From the NCBI RefSeq assembly GCF_000368145.1, contig NZ_KB849285.1, positions 181,650-245,649 on the forward strand: a DNA stretch of 64,000 nt. The letters are read 5' to 3'. This document shows positions 35,871-44,254 of the stretch, one piece after another. The DNA is from Acinetobacter guillouiae CIP 63.46. Its GTDB lineage: Bacteria > Pseudomonadota > Gammaproteobacteria > Pseudomonadales > Moraxellaceae. A program made the translations under genes and the position numbers. The notes beneath the pieces were generated by a model. The model saw nothing but the letters and a program-made list of their open reading frames with translations. It did not search any database and was not told the DNA's origin. Each line of letters starts with the position of its first letter. Within the stretch, counting starts at the first letter, position 1.

Positions 35871-36226
35871 GATGATCCTCCACCACGAAAAATTTTATTG
35901 ATGATGTCTGTTAAGTTGGACTGATCTACCCACACCATGATTTTCAAAATGATTGGGAGTGAGAAAATGGCTGCGACCATGCCAGCTGTTGCGTCATTGG
36001 TGATAAATGTTCGAGTTGTAATCTCTGGTGTAAGCAAGTAACCAATGCCCGTTGCTAAAAGCATAGTCAGCATACGTTGTAAGGGTTTTAGATCTTTTTT
36101 AGTCGTAGCAAATAGTGCTGCGCCAAAAACTGCGCCCAACAACGCATTGCCGTTGATAAAGGGTAAAAGTGAAGCTGCACTTAAAGTGATTGCTGTTGCA
36201 GCTGCTGTTGTGGTTGGTTCTGGCAT
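35867..36226 (-). CDS. Holin or antiholin-like membrane protein 2
   Basis: A 119-aa protein with a long hydrophobic run (about 12-45) and two further helices (55-75, 85-105), ending in a basic tail (NKIFRGGGSS). In P2-like phages of Acinetobacter two such small membrane proteins stand between X and the endolysin. One is probably holin and the other antiholin; which is which cannot be told from sequence. Confidence 0.65.
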   Translation of the reverse strand: MPEPTTTAAATAITLSAASLLPFINGNALLGAVFGAALFATTKKDLKPLQRMLTMLLATGIGYLLTPEITTRTFITNDATAGMVAAIFSLPIILKIMVWVDQSNLTDIINKIFRGGGSS

Positions 36227-36233
36227 TTTGTTA

Positions 36234-36446
36234 TTAGTCCCATAGGTTTATGGTTTGTTTTGTTTGTTGCGGTGTTTCAATTTCAGGCAATGTGACTTGT
36301 GTCCCCATTGGAATAAATGGACCAAATTCAGCAAGTTTGGGATTGGCAGTTAAAACCATTTCGACCACGCCTGAGCTACGACCGTACTCGCGCCAACAGA
36401 TCGCATCGACCGTGTCGTTCTGTAGAGCAGTGATGGTTTTAGCCAT
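36234..36446 (-). CDS. X: Tail protein X
   Basis: A 70-aa LysM-like tail protein: KTITALQNDTVDAICWREYGRSSGVVEMVLTANPKLA is typical of P2 gpX. It locks the tail tube tip. It follows the 77-aa hypothetical gene by 3 bp. Confidence 0.88.
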   Translation of the reverse strand: MAKTITALQNDTVDAICWREYGRSSGVVEMVLTANPKLAEFGPFIPMGTQVTLPEIETPQQTKQTINLWD

Positions 36447-36449
36447 GAA

Positions 36450-36683
36450 CTAATCCTTACAATCCAATACTTCTACAATTCGAATTTCACATTCATACAT
36501 CGTTGGATTAATCCCATTATTTTGAGTAAGAACACGTGCCTCAGGTTGAATTGCTTTAGATTGCAAATCCAAACCAAGTTCAGTAGCAATTCTTTCAAGT
36601 GCAAGTCGTTCTAACTCTTTCTGAGAAAAACGATAGAAATGAACCCGTTGATGTGTTTCCTTTGATGAAATATTCATTTTCAT
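36450..36683 (-). CDS. Hypothetical protein between L and X
   Basis: A 77-aa, charged, mixed alpha/beta protein (YRFSQKELERLALERIATELGLD, then EARVLTQNN...MYECEIRIVEVLDCKD). No P2 gene sits between L and X, so it is an insertion relative to P2. It overlaps L by 4 bp, so it is coupled to it. Possibly a head or tail accessory; unknown. Confidence 0.6.
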   Translation of the reverse strand: MKMNISSKETHQRVHFYRFSQKELERLALERIATELGLDLQSKAIQPEARVLTQNNGINPTMYECEIRIVEVLDCKD

Positions 36684-37129
36684 ATCAACTCCACTACGGT
36701 GTGGTTTTCACCGAGCAACTGTTGAATTGCCCATTGTCGATTGCGTCGATAATCATCCACAGTACATTCCGCTTGCTCTGCTTTTTTCGCACCTGAATTG
36801 GAACTGTCATAATTGCGATAGTTCTCATTGACCTTGGCTGCGACACCATTGGCAATTGCGGAAAGATATAAATAATCGGTATCGGGTTTGCCATCGATGA
36901 TGGTTTTGGATAAATCGGATAATTTGGCAACATTGGTTTGCAATGAAATAAGCAAACGATTCAGGTCGATGACTTCTTCAATGATGGTTTGTTTAAGTCG
37001 TTCGTTGGTGACAGCTCCGTCAATACGGACAATTTCTCGGATATGGTCAAGACCAACACTCGGATAAAACGAGTCACTTTCGATGATGATTTGACTTGGT
37101 GTTGTATTGCCATTTGCGACGAATCCCAT
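36680..37129 (-). CDS. L: Head completion protein L
   Basis: A 149-aa protein: SFYPSVGLDHIREIVRIDGAVTNERLKQTIIEEVIDLNR and a C-terminal TVDDYRRNRQWAIQQLLG match P2 gpL. It stabilises DNA-filled heads. The 115 bp before it hold a strong inverted-repeat structure. Confidence 0.9.
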   Translation of the reverse strand: MGFVANGNTTPSQIIIESDSFYPSVGLDHIREIVRIDGAVTNERLKQTIIEEVIDLNRLLISLQTNVAKLSDLSKTIIDGKPDTDYLYLSAIANGVAAKVNENYRNYDSSNSGAKKAEQAECTVDDYRRNRQWAIQQLLGENHTVVELI

Positions 37130-37164
37130 GCTGTCCCCTGCCGTCTGTTTTTGTTGAATTTAGT

Positions 37165-37231
37165 GCATGGGTGGGAACAACTCTCTAAGTGTGTATTACG
37201 ATGTAATGACACTGAAATTGTTCGCCCATGC
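37165..37231. other. Nested inverted repeat between M and L
   Basis: Outer arms GCATGGG..GAACAA (37165-37180) with TTGTTC..CCATGC (37218-37231), and inner arms AGTGTGTATTAC (37188-37199) with GTAATGACACT (37203-37213), both slightly imperfect. Folded, the element makes one long hairpin of about 67 nt. No gene product matches; it may be a regulatory RNA element or mobile repeat. Confidence 0.55.
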
Positions 37232-37244
37232 GGTGCGTGGGCAC

Positions 37245-38051
37245 TTATTCAGTCGTTTTAAAAACCAAGGAACCTTGGTCATTTACGACTTGTGAACCAT
37301 CACTATTCAGTAAAGGTTCAGGCTGTTTTGGTAAGCGATCTGCAAATTTATCAAGAAACTTCTTTGTTGCTTTCATTTCACCGAAAGCACCAGACTTTTC
37401 ATCTAATTCAAAAGCAGACGTTAAATATGCTTCTGCTGATTGTGCATGTGCCAGATCCGCATCACTTGGTTCATCTTTACTCTGAATTAATTTGACTGTG
37501 GCTTTACCCAAAGCTAAATACAATTTGGCTTTAGCTTGGTTCGGCATATCCAATACTTTTGGATCTAGATCAGGATTTAGAATCAATCGTTCAACTTGTT
37601 CTAAAACTGAAATATCAACTGCAGCATCAGTTTTAAGTTGTTTTAAAAATGCTTCAGCAATGGTTTCAACCACATAAGTTGCTGTATTGCGCTTAAATGA
37701 ATCGGGCATGATCATGTTATGACGTAAAGCAAACTCTGCTAATAACAATGCTTTTGCATAATCACCCACATCGATACACCAAACCAAAATAGTCATAAAG
37801 ACTTCATCTTGAATAGATTTATCAGCTTCAAGAATGCCTTCGATATATGGTAAATAATTTGGAAGTAAAGCTGTTTTTAAAACAACTTTAGCTGCGGTGG
37901 CTTGGATTTGTTTGAGACGTTGACGATCATTATTGAGTTGCACCATCTGCAACTCATAAGCCGTCATGTCTTGCATCGCGCCAAACTCAGCAGCCGTTTC
38001 GGCTGCTTTTTTGGCTTGATGTTTTTGGAAATGCTGACGTGCTAGGGTCAT
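37245..38051 (-). CDS. M: Terminase small subunit M
   Basis: A 268-aa P2 gpM-like terminase endonuclease subunit: LARQHFQKHQAKKAAE and YEIQMVQLNNDRQRLKQIQ at the N-terminus and a NYLPYIEGILEADKSIQDEVFMTILVWCIDVGDYAKAL block are characteristic. It cuts DNA at cos with the large subunit P. Its start is 3 bp past the N stop. Confidence 0.9.
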   Translation of the reverse strand: MTLARQHFQKHQAKKAAETAAEFGAMQDMTAYELQMVQLNNDRQRLKQIQATAAKVVLKTALLPNYLPYIEGILEADKSIQDEVFMTILVWCIDVGDYAKALLLAEFALRHNMIMPDSFKRNTATYVVETIAEAFLKQLKTDAAVDISVLEQVERLILNPDLDPKVLDMPNQAKAKLYLALGKATVKLIQSKDEPSDADLAHAQSAEAYLTSAFELDEKSGAFGEMKATKKFLDKFADRLPKQPEPLLNSDGSQVVNDQGSLVFKTTE

Positions 38052-38053
38052 AA

Positions 38054-39058
38054 TTACACCAATTCGATTTTTTCAGCCATTGCAGCAAGACCCAAATCTT
38101 CGATGTAATAATCTTCGTTTGAAGATTCATAGTTTTCGATTTGGTCACGTTTTGGATTGTCGATGACAGTACGACGACGAGCACCTTCTTGAACATAAAT
38201 TGAAAGGTTGTCAAAAGTTGTCACCAAAATGGCATCTTCTGGGAAGAACGGTACTGCATAAACAGGCAAATTACCCATACGCTTTTGGCTGATGATGATG
38301 TCAGCTGCCAATTTTTCCGTGTTTTCTTGTTCTTTGTTAACAATCGGAAAGTACTTATCTGCCAATGTTTTACGATTACACAGTACAACTAAATCTGGAT
38401 TGTCCTGATGCACTTCATCAATCATTTCATTGGTCAGATCCATCACCAAAGCATCGACATTGTGATAATCACCCGTTGCACCGACGGTAATTTTTCCAAC
38501 AATTTTACCTGATGACATCACACGTTCAGAATTTTCTTCACGCATCTTCTGCAACCAGCCTTTGTTTACATCTTGCAGTTTTGGATTTGCAATAATGTCA
38601 GTTGTCGTCGCAATAGAAGTACCATTGAAGCCAATCATGATACGGTCTAGACCTTGGCGTTTTTGAATTTGACCACTGAAACGAGCATAGAAATCTTTAA
38701 ATTTTGCCCATTGATCTAGTTTTTGATATTTGATTGCTGTATCAAAATCAGTTTTACGACACATATAAAAACGCTCATCCATCGATGTTGGGTCTTTGGC
38801 TTGGCGATCTGTCGTGTCCGTATTTGTACGTGAGGCAATTGGACGTGAAATACCCAATCCAACTGCTGAACCTGACTGTTCTTGAACTAAGAAAATATTG
38901 ATTTTCTGTAAAAATGCAGAAGATAACTGAATTTTATCTTCTAATTTCTGTTGAATCGTTGGTGCAACATTAAACTTTTCAGATACTTTGCTTACACCAT
39001 TCAACTTGGCTAATTGAGTCATTGACTCATTGAATTTAAAACGTGTTTCTGGACGCAT
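38054..39058 (-). CDS. N: Major capsid protein N
   Basis: A 334-aa P2-family capsid subunit: RPETRFKFNESMTQLAKLNGV, EDKIQLSSAFLQKINIFLVQEQSG and the C-terminal YVQEGARRRTVIDNPKRDQIENYESSNEDY are diagnostic. P2 gpN has 357 aa and loses its first 31 residues on maturation. It follows the scaffold-protease. Confidence 0.94.
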   Translation of the reverse strand: MRPETRFKFNESMTQLAKLNGVSKVSEKFNVAPTIQQKLEDKIQLSSAFLQKINIFLVQEQSGSAVGLGISRPIASRTNTDTTDRQAKDPTSMDERFYMCRKTDFDTAIKYQKLDQWAKFKDFYARFSGQIQKRQGLDRIMIGFNGTSIATTTDIIANPKLQDVNKGWLQKMREENSERVMSSGKIVGKITVGATGDYHNVDALVMDLTNEMIDEVHQDNPDLVVLCNRKTLADKYFPIVNKEQENTEKLAADIIISQKRMGNLPVYAVPFFPEDAILVTTFDNLSIYVQEGARRRTVIDNPKRDQIENYESSNEDYYIEDLGLAAMAEKIELV

Positions 39059-39090
39059 GTTAGATACTCTTTATATTTATAGTGATGGTT

Positions 39091-39939
39091 TTAGCAATCA
39101 ACGGTTTCAGTGAATTTTGAATTTCCTGAAGTTGGACGTGGCTGTTGATCAGGCTCACCTTCTAACTTGGTTTTAAATTCATTGAAATCTTTTTTCAGCT
39201 GCTCATGTTCTGTGTTTAAAGTATTGAAATCATTTTCAAGTTTTGAAACCGTTTGACCTTGATTTGCAGTTTCAGTTGCGATTTCAACAATGGCTTGTTC
39301 TTGCTCAGAAAAGTATTCCGCAGACTTCTGTTCTGACTTTTGTTGTTTTGAGAACAGGTCTTTTACTTTTTGTACCAAGCCTGCGGAATATGATTGCTGT
39401 GTTTTGACTTCTTCAAATTCGAATTCCGTCTCTACTGCAGCAGTAAACAGATTTTCAGGGCGTTGTTTTTTACTTGCCAAAGGATTGGATTTTGCTGTAG
39501 CAGCAAATTGCAAATATTCGGTTCCCAATGATGCAGGTGAGTCTGTCACAGCCAAACCGATTAAGTATGCGGAACCTTTACCTGCAAAGTTTTCGTCTAC
39601 CTCAATGGATGTATAGACTTTTTGCTTTTTCTGATTGAGATCAATCAAACTTTGAGTCGGTTCAATTTGGGCAAAAAGTGCGTCTTTTTCTTCACCACTG
39701 ATTGTGACTTTTTCTGTTTTTAACGCAATGACATCGCCATAAGCACCAAAAACACCGTCAGGAAAAACTGAACGAAAGTGTTCAATATTGATACGAGCAC
39801 CGTAGGTATTTGGGTCATAATTCTGCGCCATTTGGACGATCCATTCTGGCTGAATTTCACGACCATCTGTGGTATCCCCTGCCACGGCAATACGAAACCA
39901 CTTCGATTTATATTTCTTATCTTCTTTGCTCATTTGCAA
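39091..39939 (-). CDS. O: Capsid scaffold and protease O
   Basis: A 282-aa protein. Residues about 10-160 form the serine protease, with Asp22, His54 in IEHFRS and the TDSPASLGTE motif at 132-141. The C-terminal half (about 215-260) is a coiled coil (IVEIATETANQGQTVSKLENDFNTL) that scaffolds the head. In P2 the protease processes N, L and itself. It faces the terminase gene across the site at 40031. Confidence 0.9.
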   Translation of the reverse strand: MQMSKEDKKYKSKWFRIAVAGDTTDGREIQPEWIVQMAQNYDPNTYGARINIEHFRSVFPDGVFGAYGDVIALKTEKVTISGEEKDALFAQIEPTQSLIDLNQKKQKVYTSIEVDENFAGKGSAYLIGLAVTDSPASLGTEYLQFAATAKSNPLASKKQRPENLFTAAVETEFEFEEVKTQQSYSAGLVQKVKDLFSKQQKSEQKSAEYFSEQEQAIVEIATETANQGQTVSKLENDFNTLNTEHEQLKKDFNEFKTKLEGEPDQQPRPTSGNSKFTETVDC

Positions 39940-40030
39940 ACCTATTCATAAAAAAATGGACGGATAAAAATCACGCTTTTGAATAGGTGCAGGATGGGCA
40001 ATTATGCGCTAACCAAGCAATTAAACCCTT

Positions 40031-40051
40031 TTGTATTAAGCCTTTTTACAA
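40031..40051. promoter_or_regulatory. Ogr-type late promoter site between O and P
   Basis: TTGT, spacer ATTAAGCCTTTTT, ACAA: the same arrangement as at 28364 and 33266. The dyad is nearly symmetric and lies in the divergent gap, so it could serve both the O-N-M direction and the P-Q direction, as P2 has separate P_O and P_P. Confidence 0.7.
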
Positions 40052-40120
40052 CTCACATGAACTGATTGTTAGATTTCTTACTGCCAATGTTCGCTTATAG
40101 AAAATAAGCAAAACATTGTA

Positions 40121-41890
40121 ATGAATGACCTATCCCCCATCGCAAATCTGCACTTGATCATGGACAACAAGCTGAAAGGAAAGTTCCTTTATTGGCTTGG
40201 TTGGAAAATTGTCGATATAGCAGAAGTACTCGAAGAAAAAGAACGGACAGTTCAGGCATGGAAAACACGGGACGAATGGGAAAAAGAAAAGCCTGAAAAT
40301 CGTGTTGAATGTGCACTGACTGTACGTCTGATGCAACTTATTCTTAAAAATAAAAAAACATCTGGTGATATCAAAGAAATTGATTTGTTAATGCGGACTT
40401 ATAAAGAATTCGCTCGAATAGAAAAATATCGCTTGGATGGATCTGAAGCTGATCTAAATCCTAATATTCAAAGACGTAACTCAGCACCCCGTAAAAAAGT
40501 ACCGAACCATTTTGATGAAGAACAAATCGAAGAAATGGTACTGGCATTTGAAGAACGATTGTTTGAGTACCAATGGACTTGGTACCGTGCAATGGACCAA
40601 CGTTCTAGAATGATCCTAAAAAGTCGTCAGATTGGTGCAACTTATTATTTTGCATTTGAAGCACTGATCGACGCACTAAAAACAGGTCGAAATCAAATCT
40701 TCTTGTCAGCATCTAAAGCCCAAGCACATATTTTTAAACACTATATAAAAAAATATGCTCAGGAAATTTGTGGTGTAGAACTGACTGGAGATCCAATTCT
40801 ATTATCCAATGGTGCTGAACTCAGATTTTTAGGAACAAACTACAGGACAGCTCAGGGTCATCACGGAAATTTATATTTTGATGAAATATTTTGGACCCAT
40901 GGTTTCCAAGAACTTGAGGAAGTTGCCTCAGGTATGGCAACTCATAAAAACTGGCGTTTGACTTATTTCTCAACACCATCATCCATCACACATGAAGCCT
41001 ATGAGTTTTGGACTGGAACTCGTTTTAATAAAGGTAAACCCAAAGATCAACATTTAAAAATTGATGTTAGTCATGATGCTTTAAAAGATGGTCGAGTTTG
41101 TGAAGACTTGATGTGGCGACAAATAGTCACAGTTGAAGATGCTCAAGCAGGCGGTTGTGATTTATTTGATATTGAACGTCTGAAATTTGAAAAGTCTCCA
41201 GATGCTTTTCAAAATCTTTACATGTGTGAATTTGTTGATGATGGTCAATCAATGTTTCCATTGGCTATGATGCAATCATGCATGATTGATACTTGGGAAA
41301 TTTGGAAAGATTTTAAACCACATCATGCAAGGCCATTTGCTAATAAACCAGTCTGGGTAGGTTATGACCCAGCAAGAACGGGGGACAATGCAGGTTTAGT
41401 CGTTGTTGCCCCACCCCTTGTTCCTGGTGGTAAATTTCGTGTTTTAGAGTGTCATCAATTTAAAGGTGATGATTTTGCCCAACAAGCAGAACATATCAGA
41501 AATATAACCCTACGTTATAACGTGGTTTATATCGGAATTGATACTACTGGTATGGGCTATGGTGTTGCAGAACTTGTACGCCAGTTTTTCCCTGCATTAA
41601 CTACATTTAATTATTCGCCAGAAGTTAAATCTAATCTTGTTTATAAAACATTAGATGTCGTCAGAAATGGTCGTCTTGAGTATGACTCAGGCAATAAAGA
41701 TTTAACTCAGTCATTAATGAGCATTAAAAAAACACTAACTGCTTCACAAAAACAAATCACGTTTACAGCTGGGCGTTCGGATGAAGTAGGTCATGCGGAT
41801 CTCGCATGGGCACTCATGCATGCAATTTATAACGAACCACTCGCAGGTATTACAGAAACCAATTCTTCAATGATCGAGATTTATTCATGA
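40121..41890 (+). CDS. P: Terminase large subunit P
   Basis: A 589-aa DNA-packaging ATPase. Residues about 20-60 carry a helix-turn-helix (WLGWKIVDIAEVLEEKERTVQAWKT). The Walker A variant is KSRQIGATYY at 167-176 and Walker B LYFDEIFW at 251-258. A nuclease domain begins around WVGYDPARTGD with Asp416. It pumps DNA and cuts at cos with M. It is transcribed to the right, opposite to the capsid genes, as in P2. Confidence 0.93.
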   Translation: MNDLSPIANLHLIMDNKLKGKFLYWLGWKIVDIAEVLEEKERTVQAWKTRDEWEKEKPENRVECALTVRLMQLILKNKKTSGDIKEIDLLMRTYKEFARIEKYRLDGSEADLNPNIQRRNSAPRKKVPNHFDEEQIEEMVLAFEERLFEYQWTWYRAMDQRSRMILKSRQIGATYYFAFEALIDALKTGRNQIFLSASKAQAHIFKHYIKKYAQEICGVELTGDPILLSNGAELRFLGTNYRTAQGHHGNLYFDEIFWTHGFQELEEVASGMATHKNWRLTYFSTPSSITHEAYEFWTGTRFNKGKPKDQHLKIDVSHDALKDGRVCEDLMWRQIVTVEDAQAGGCDLFDIERLKFEKSPDAFQNLYMCEFVDDGQSMFPLAMMQSCMIDTWEIWKDFKPHHARPFANKPVWVGYDPARTGDNAGLVVVAPPLVPGGKFRVLECHQFKGDDFAQQAEHIRNITLRYNVVYIGIDTTGMGYGVAELVRQFFPALTTFNYSPEVKSNLVYKTLDVVRNGRLEYDSGNKDLTQSLMSIKKTLTASQKQITFTAGRSDEVGHADLAWALMHAIYNEPLAGITETNSSMIEIYS

Positions 41891-42951
41891 AACCATTTTC
41901 TATTGCAAAAAACATTTTAAGTAATGCATTGAATTTACGCCCTCACCCTAACTTTCCGATGCATTCAAATCCTAAAACTGAGGCATTTACATTTGGAGAT
42001 GCAACTCCAATAACTGATGGCCATGACTTATCAAATTATATGGAGTGTTGGTTTAATGGCCGTTGGTATGAACCACAAGCCAATTTACATGGCTTATCAA
42101 AAACGGTAAAAGGCACACCATATTTGAGTAGTGCAATCAATTTTAAGAAAAATTATTTATCTAATTTATTTATTCCACATCCACATTTGAGTAAAAAGGA
42201 TTTTGATCAAATCGCTTTGGATATTTTATGGAGTGGTAACTTTTACTTAGAAGATATTCGTTCACGTTTGAATAATCGTATTCAACTTAAAGCTGCTTTA
42301 TCAAAATATACTCGAGTTGGTGATTTACCTGGCCAATATTTTTATTTGTCCAATGATCACAATGGTTATGTTGAACATGAATTCATGAATGGTCGAGTGT
42401 TTCATGTTCGTGAAACAGATATTGATCAAGAGATTTATGGTGTGCCTGAATATTTGTCTGCTCTGCAAAGTGCTTGGCTCAATGACTCAGCTACATTATT
42501 CCGTCGTAAATACTATAACAATGGATCACATGCAGGATTTATTCTTTATGTGAATGACCCAGCTTCAGATCCAAATGACATTACTGCACTCAGAACAGCA
42601 CTGAAAGAAAGTAAAGGTCCAGGGAACTTTCGTAACCTGTTCTATTACAGCCCGAATGGTAAAAAGGATGGTATTCAAGTCATTCCCACATCTGAGATTG
42701 CTGCAAAGGATGATTTTGTTAGCATCAAAGGAACTAGCCGTGATGACATGCTTGCATCGATGCGAGTCTACCCACAGCTTTTAGGGATCATTCCATCAAA
42801 TGCCGGTGGCTTTGGTGATATCAAATCTGCATCGGAAGCATATAATTTTAATGAAGGTGGGCCATTGAAAGCCAAGATGTTACAGCTCAATGAAATGATT
42901 GGCGATGAAGTAATTAGATTTAAAGATTTCGAATTAATAACGACAAAATAA
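41887..42951 (+). CDS. Q: Portal protein Q
   Basis: A 354-aa P2 portal: FTFGDATPITDGHDLSNYMECWFNGRWYEPQANLHGLSKTVK at the N-terminus and a C-terminal NFNEGGPLKAKMLQLNEMIGDEVIRF are family signatures. It forms the ring through which DNA enters. It overlaps P by 4 bp. P2 Q is about 344 aa. Confidence 0.93.
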   Translation: MKPFSIAKNILSNALNLRPHPNFPMHSNPKTEAFTFGDATPITDGHDLSNYMECWFNGRWYEPQANLHGLSKTVKGTPYLSSAINFKKNYLSNLFIPHPHLSKKDFDQIALDILWSGNFYLEDIRSRLNNRIQLKAALSKYTRVGDLPGQYFYLSNDHNGYVEHEFMNGRVFHVRETDIDQEIYGVPEYLSALQSAWLNDSATLFRRKYYNNGSHAGFILYVNDPASDPNDITALRTALKESKGPGNFRNLFYYSPNGKKDGIQVIPTSEIAAKDDFVSIKGTSRDDMLASMRVYPQLLGIIPSNAGGFGDIKSASEAYNFNEGGPLKAKMLQLNEMIGDEVIRFKDFELITTK

Positions 42952-42975
42952 AAAAAGCCCTAAGGGCTTTTTTTT
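42951..42975 (+). terminator. Bidirectional terminator after portal gene
   Basis: GCCC-TAA-GGGC with A's on the left and eight T's on the right, able to work for both the portal and the convergent 60-aa ORF. Confidence 0.8.
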
Positions 42976-43156
42976 ATGGATTTAAAAATTCCAATATCGA
43001 TTTCAATTCTTGATTAACATGATTTATAGCTATTTCAGCAAATTGATTATTACAATCCTCTTCCTTCAATTTCATTAATTCTTCATTGATCTTTACAATC
43101 TTTAACTGCGCTCTCGTTATGTTCTCTTTAACTACGCTTTGACGTTCATTTAACAT
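42974..43156 (-). CDS. Small helical hypothetical protein
   Basis: A 60-aa protein that is almost entirely amphipathic helix (VVKENITRAQLKIVKINEELMKLKEE). It is convergent with the portal gene and shares its terminator. P2-like phages often have a small gene here. No function assignable. Confidence 0.4.
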   Translation of the reverse strand: MLNERQSVVKENITRAQLKIVKINEELMKLKEEDCNNQFAEIAINHVNQELKSILEFLNP

Positions 43157-43279
43157 ATAAAACCTTTTAAATCATTAAGTTATGATTATATTTTCGCTCG
43201 AACTAGGACACACATCAAGCAATTTGTTGATTTTTATCGGATTATTTTTTAATAAGAATTATTATCATTTATTCTATTT

Positions 43280-43321
43280 GGGTAGGCGCAGCCGCGCAGT
43301 TGCCCCACCCCACCTGCCCAC
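43280..43321. other. GC-rich island, candidate cos region
   Basis: A 42-bp GC-rich segment (GGTAGGCGCAGCCGCGCAG then TGCCCCACCCCACCTGCCC) in otherwise AT-rich non-coding DNA beside the portal 3' end. P2 cos lies next to Q in the same way and is G-rich (GGCGAGGCGGGG). Cleavage position cannot be read from the sequence. Confidence 0.45.
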
Positions 43322-43572
43322 ACTAAATATGGCTGATTTACTACAGAGGCAAGGAAAATGTAATGGTCTTGAATGATGCGTTGTTATTAGGCTTTCTCAG
43401 TGCTTAGGCTAATTTTTGAATACTGCATTTCACTGCAAAATACAAAAATATTAATTTGCATAAATGACAGCTAAACAAAAATTTCACCGACAAGATTTAT
43501 CGGACATAAACAACACCGATTGGTAAAACAAGGAACAAAATTTAAGTCTTTCTCGGCTTTGACAAACATTTG

Positions 43573-43965
43573 AAGTAATAAAGTAATAATCAGATATAAA
43601 CAATTGAAAAATATAAATAAAATATATTACACCTTGAGGTAATATTTTGTAATTTCAGAAGTAATTTTTTATAAACCATTGATTTTATTGAAACAGCAAT
43701 TGATAAAAAAATACTATTTTGTACAGTATTAAATTACCTCATTATTACTTAAAAATTACTTTTAGAAATCTTTATAAGCTACTGATTATATATTAATTAT
43801 TTAAAAATATTACTTTATTACTTCAAAAATTAACTACCCTCAACTTATTTTCAATAATCAAGAATACAGAGTTTTGCTGATATTTCACTCGAATTTAATT
43901 TTAAGTATGGGAGTGATATGGGAATGGTAATGTAAGTCAAAATGACTGATACAAACTAAGTAATA
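43573..43965. repeat. AAGTAATA octamer arrays, candidate integrase arm sites
   Basis: The octamer occurs as an 8-bp tandem pair at 43573-43588, an inverted tandem pair at 43808-43823, and single or near copies at 43637-43644, 43659-43666, 43743-43750, 43754-43761 and 43958-43965. The same period occurs at 6008-6023. The interval 43377-44033 has no recognisable gene. Confidence 0.55.
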
Positions 43966-44033
43966 AAAAGAGTAAACAGATATCAAAGAATGAATAAAAC
44001 TGTATATATAGATATTTTTCTAATAAAATCAAA

Positions 44034-44164
44034 TAAATGGTCGGAGCAGTAGGATTCGAACCTACGACCCCCTGGTCCCAAACCAGGTGCACTACCAGGC
44101 TGTGCTATGCTCCGAATTTACAACAAACTTAAGGAATTGGGGTGAATGATGGGGCTCGAACCCA
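44034..44164. repeat. attR: 131-bp direct repeat, right copy
   Basis: Identical to attL. Here the tRNA-His continues to its complete 5' end, while everything left of 44034 is phage. The last repeat bases fall in the tRNA-His T-arm. Confidence 0.93.
44038..44114 (-). tRNA. tRNA-Pro (anticodon TGG), attR copy
   Basis: Complete, 77 nt, with CCA. It is the last gene of the transcribed Pro-Arg-His-Pro operon. If recombination took place in the tRNA-His T-arm, this copy came in with the phage and restores the operon. Confidence 0.95.
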
Positions 44165-44213
44165 CGACAACCGGAATCACAATCCGGGGCTCTACCAACT
44201 GAGCTACATCCAC
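44138..44213 (-). tRNA. tRNA-His (anticodon GTG)
   Basis: 76 nt with CCA, anticodon GTG and a discriminator C, as tRNA-His needs. Its 3' portion up to 44164 is shared with attL, so the gene is split between host and attR sequences but intact. Confidence 0.95.
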
Positions 44214-44254
44214 CGTCACATTAAGTTTTAGGATCTATAGTATCAAGCAACATA

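Larger units (their letters stand above)
5689..44164. mobile_element. P2-like temperate prophage with non-P2 early module and cargo island
   Basis: A unit of about 38.3 kb from repeat to repeat. It has an integrase next to attL, an early operon running toward the integrase, a repressor, a cargo island, an ogr-like activator and a full P2-type head-tail-lysis set. No frameshift or insertion sequence interrupts an essential structural gene, so it may be inducible. Compared with P2, the late module is inverted relative to the att site: portal and candidate cos, not D and ogr, face one end. P2 gpA-type rolling-circle replication is absent and a primase-helicase is present instead. Confidence 0.93.

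Noticed and set aside
43182-43376. A 64-codon plus-strand frame
   Set aside because: It crosses the GC-rich cos candidate and has no clear ribosome site; composition looks like a chance frame.
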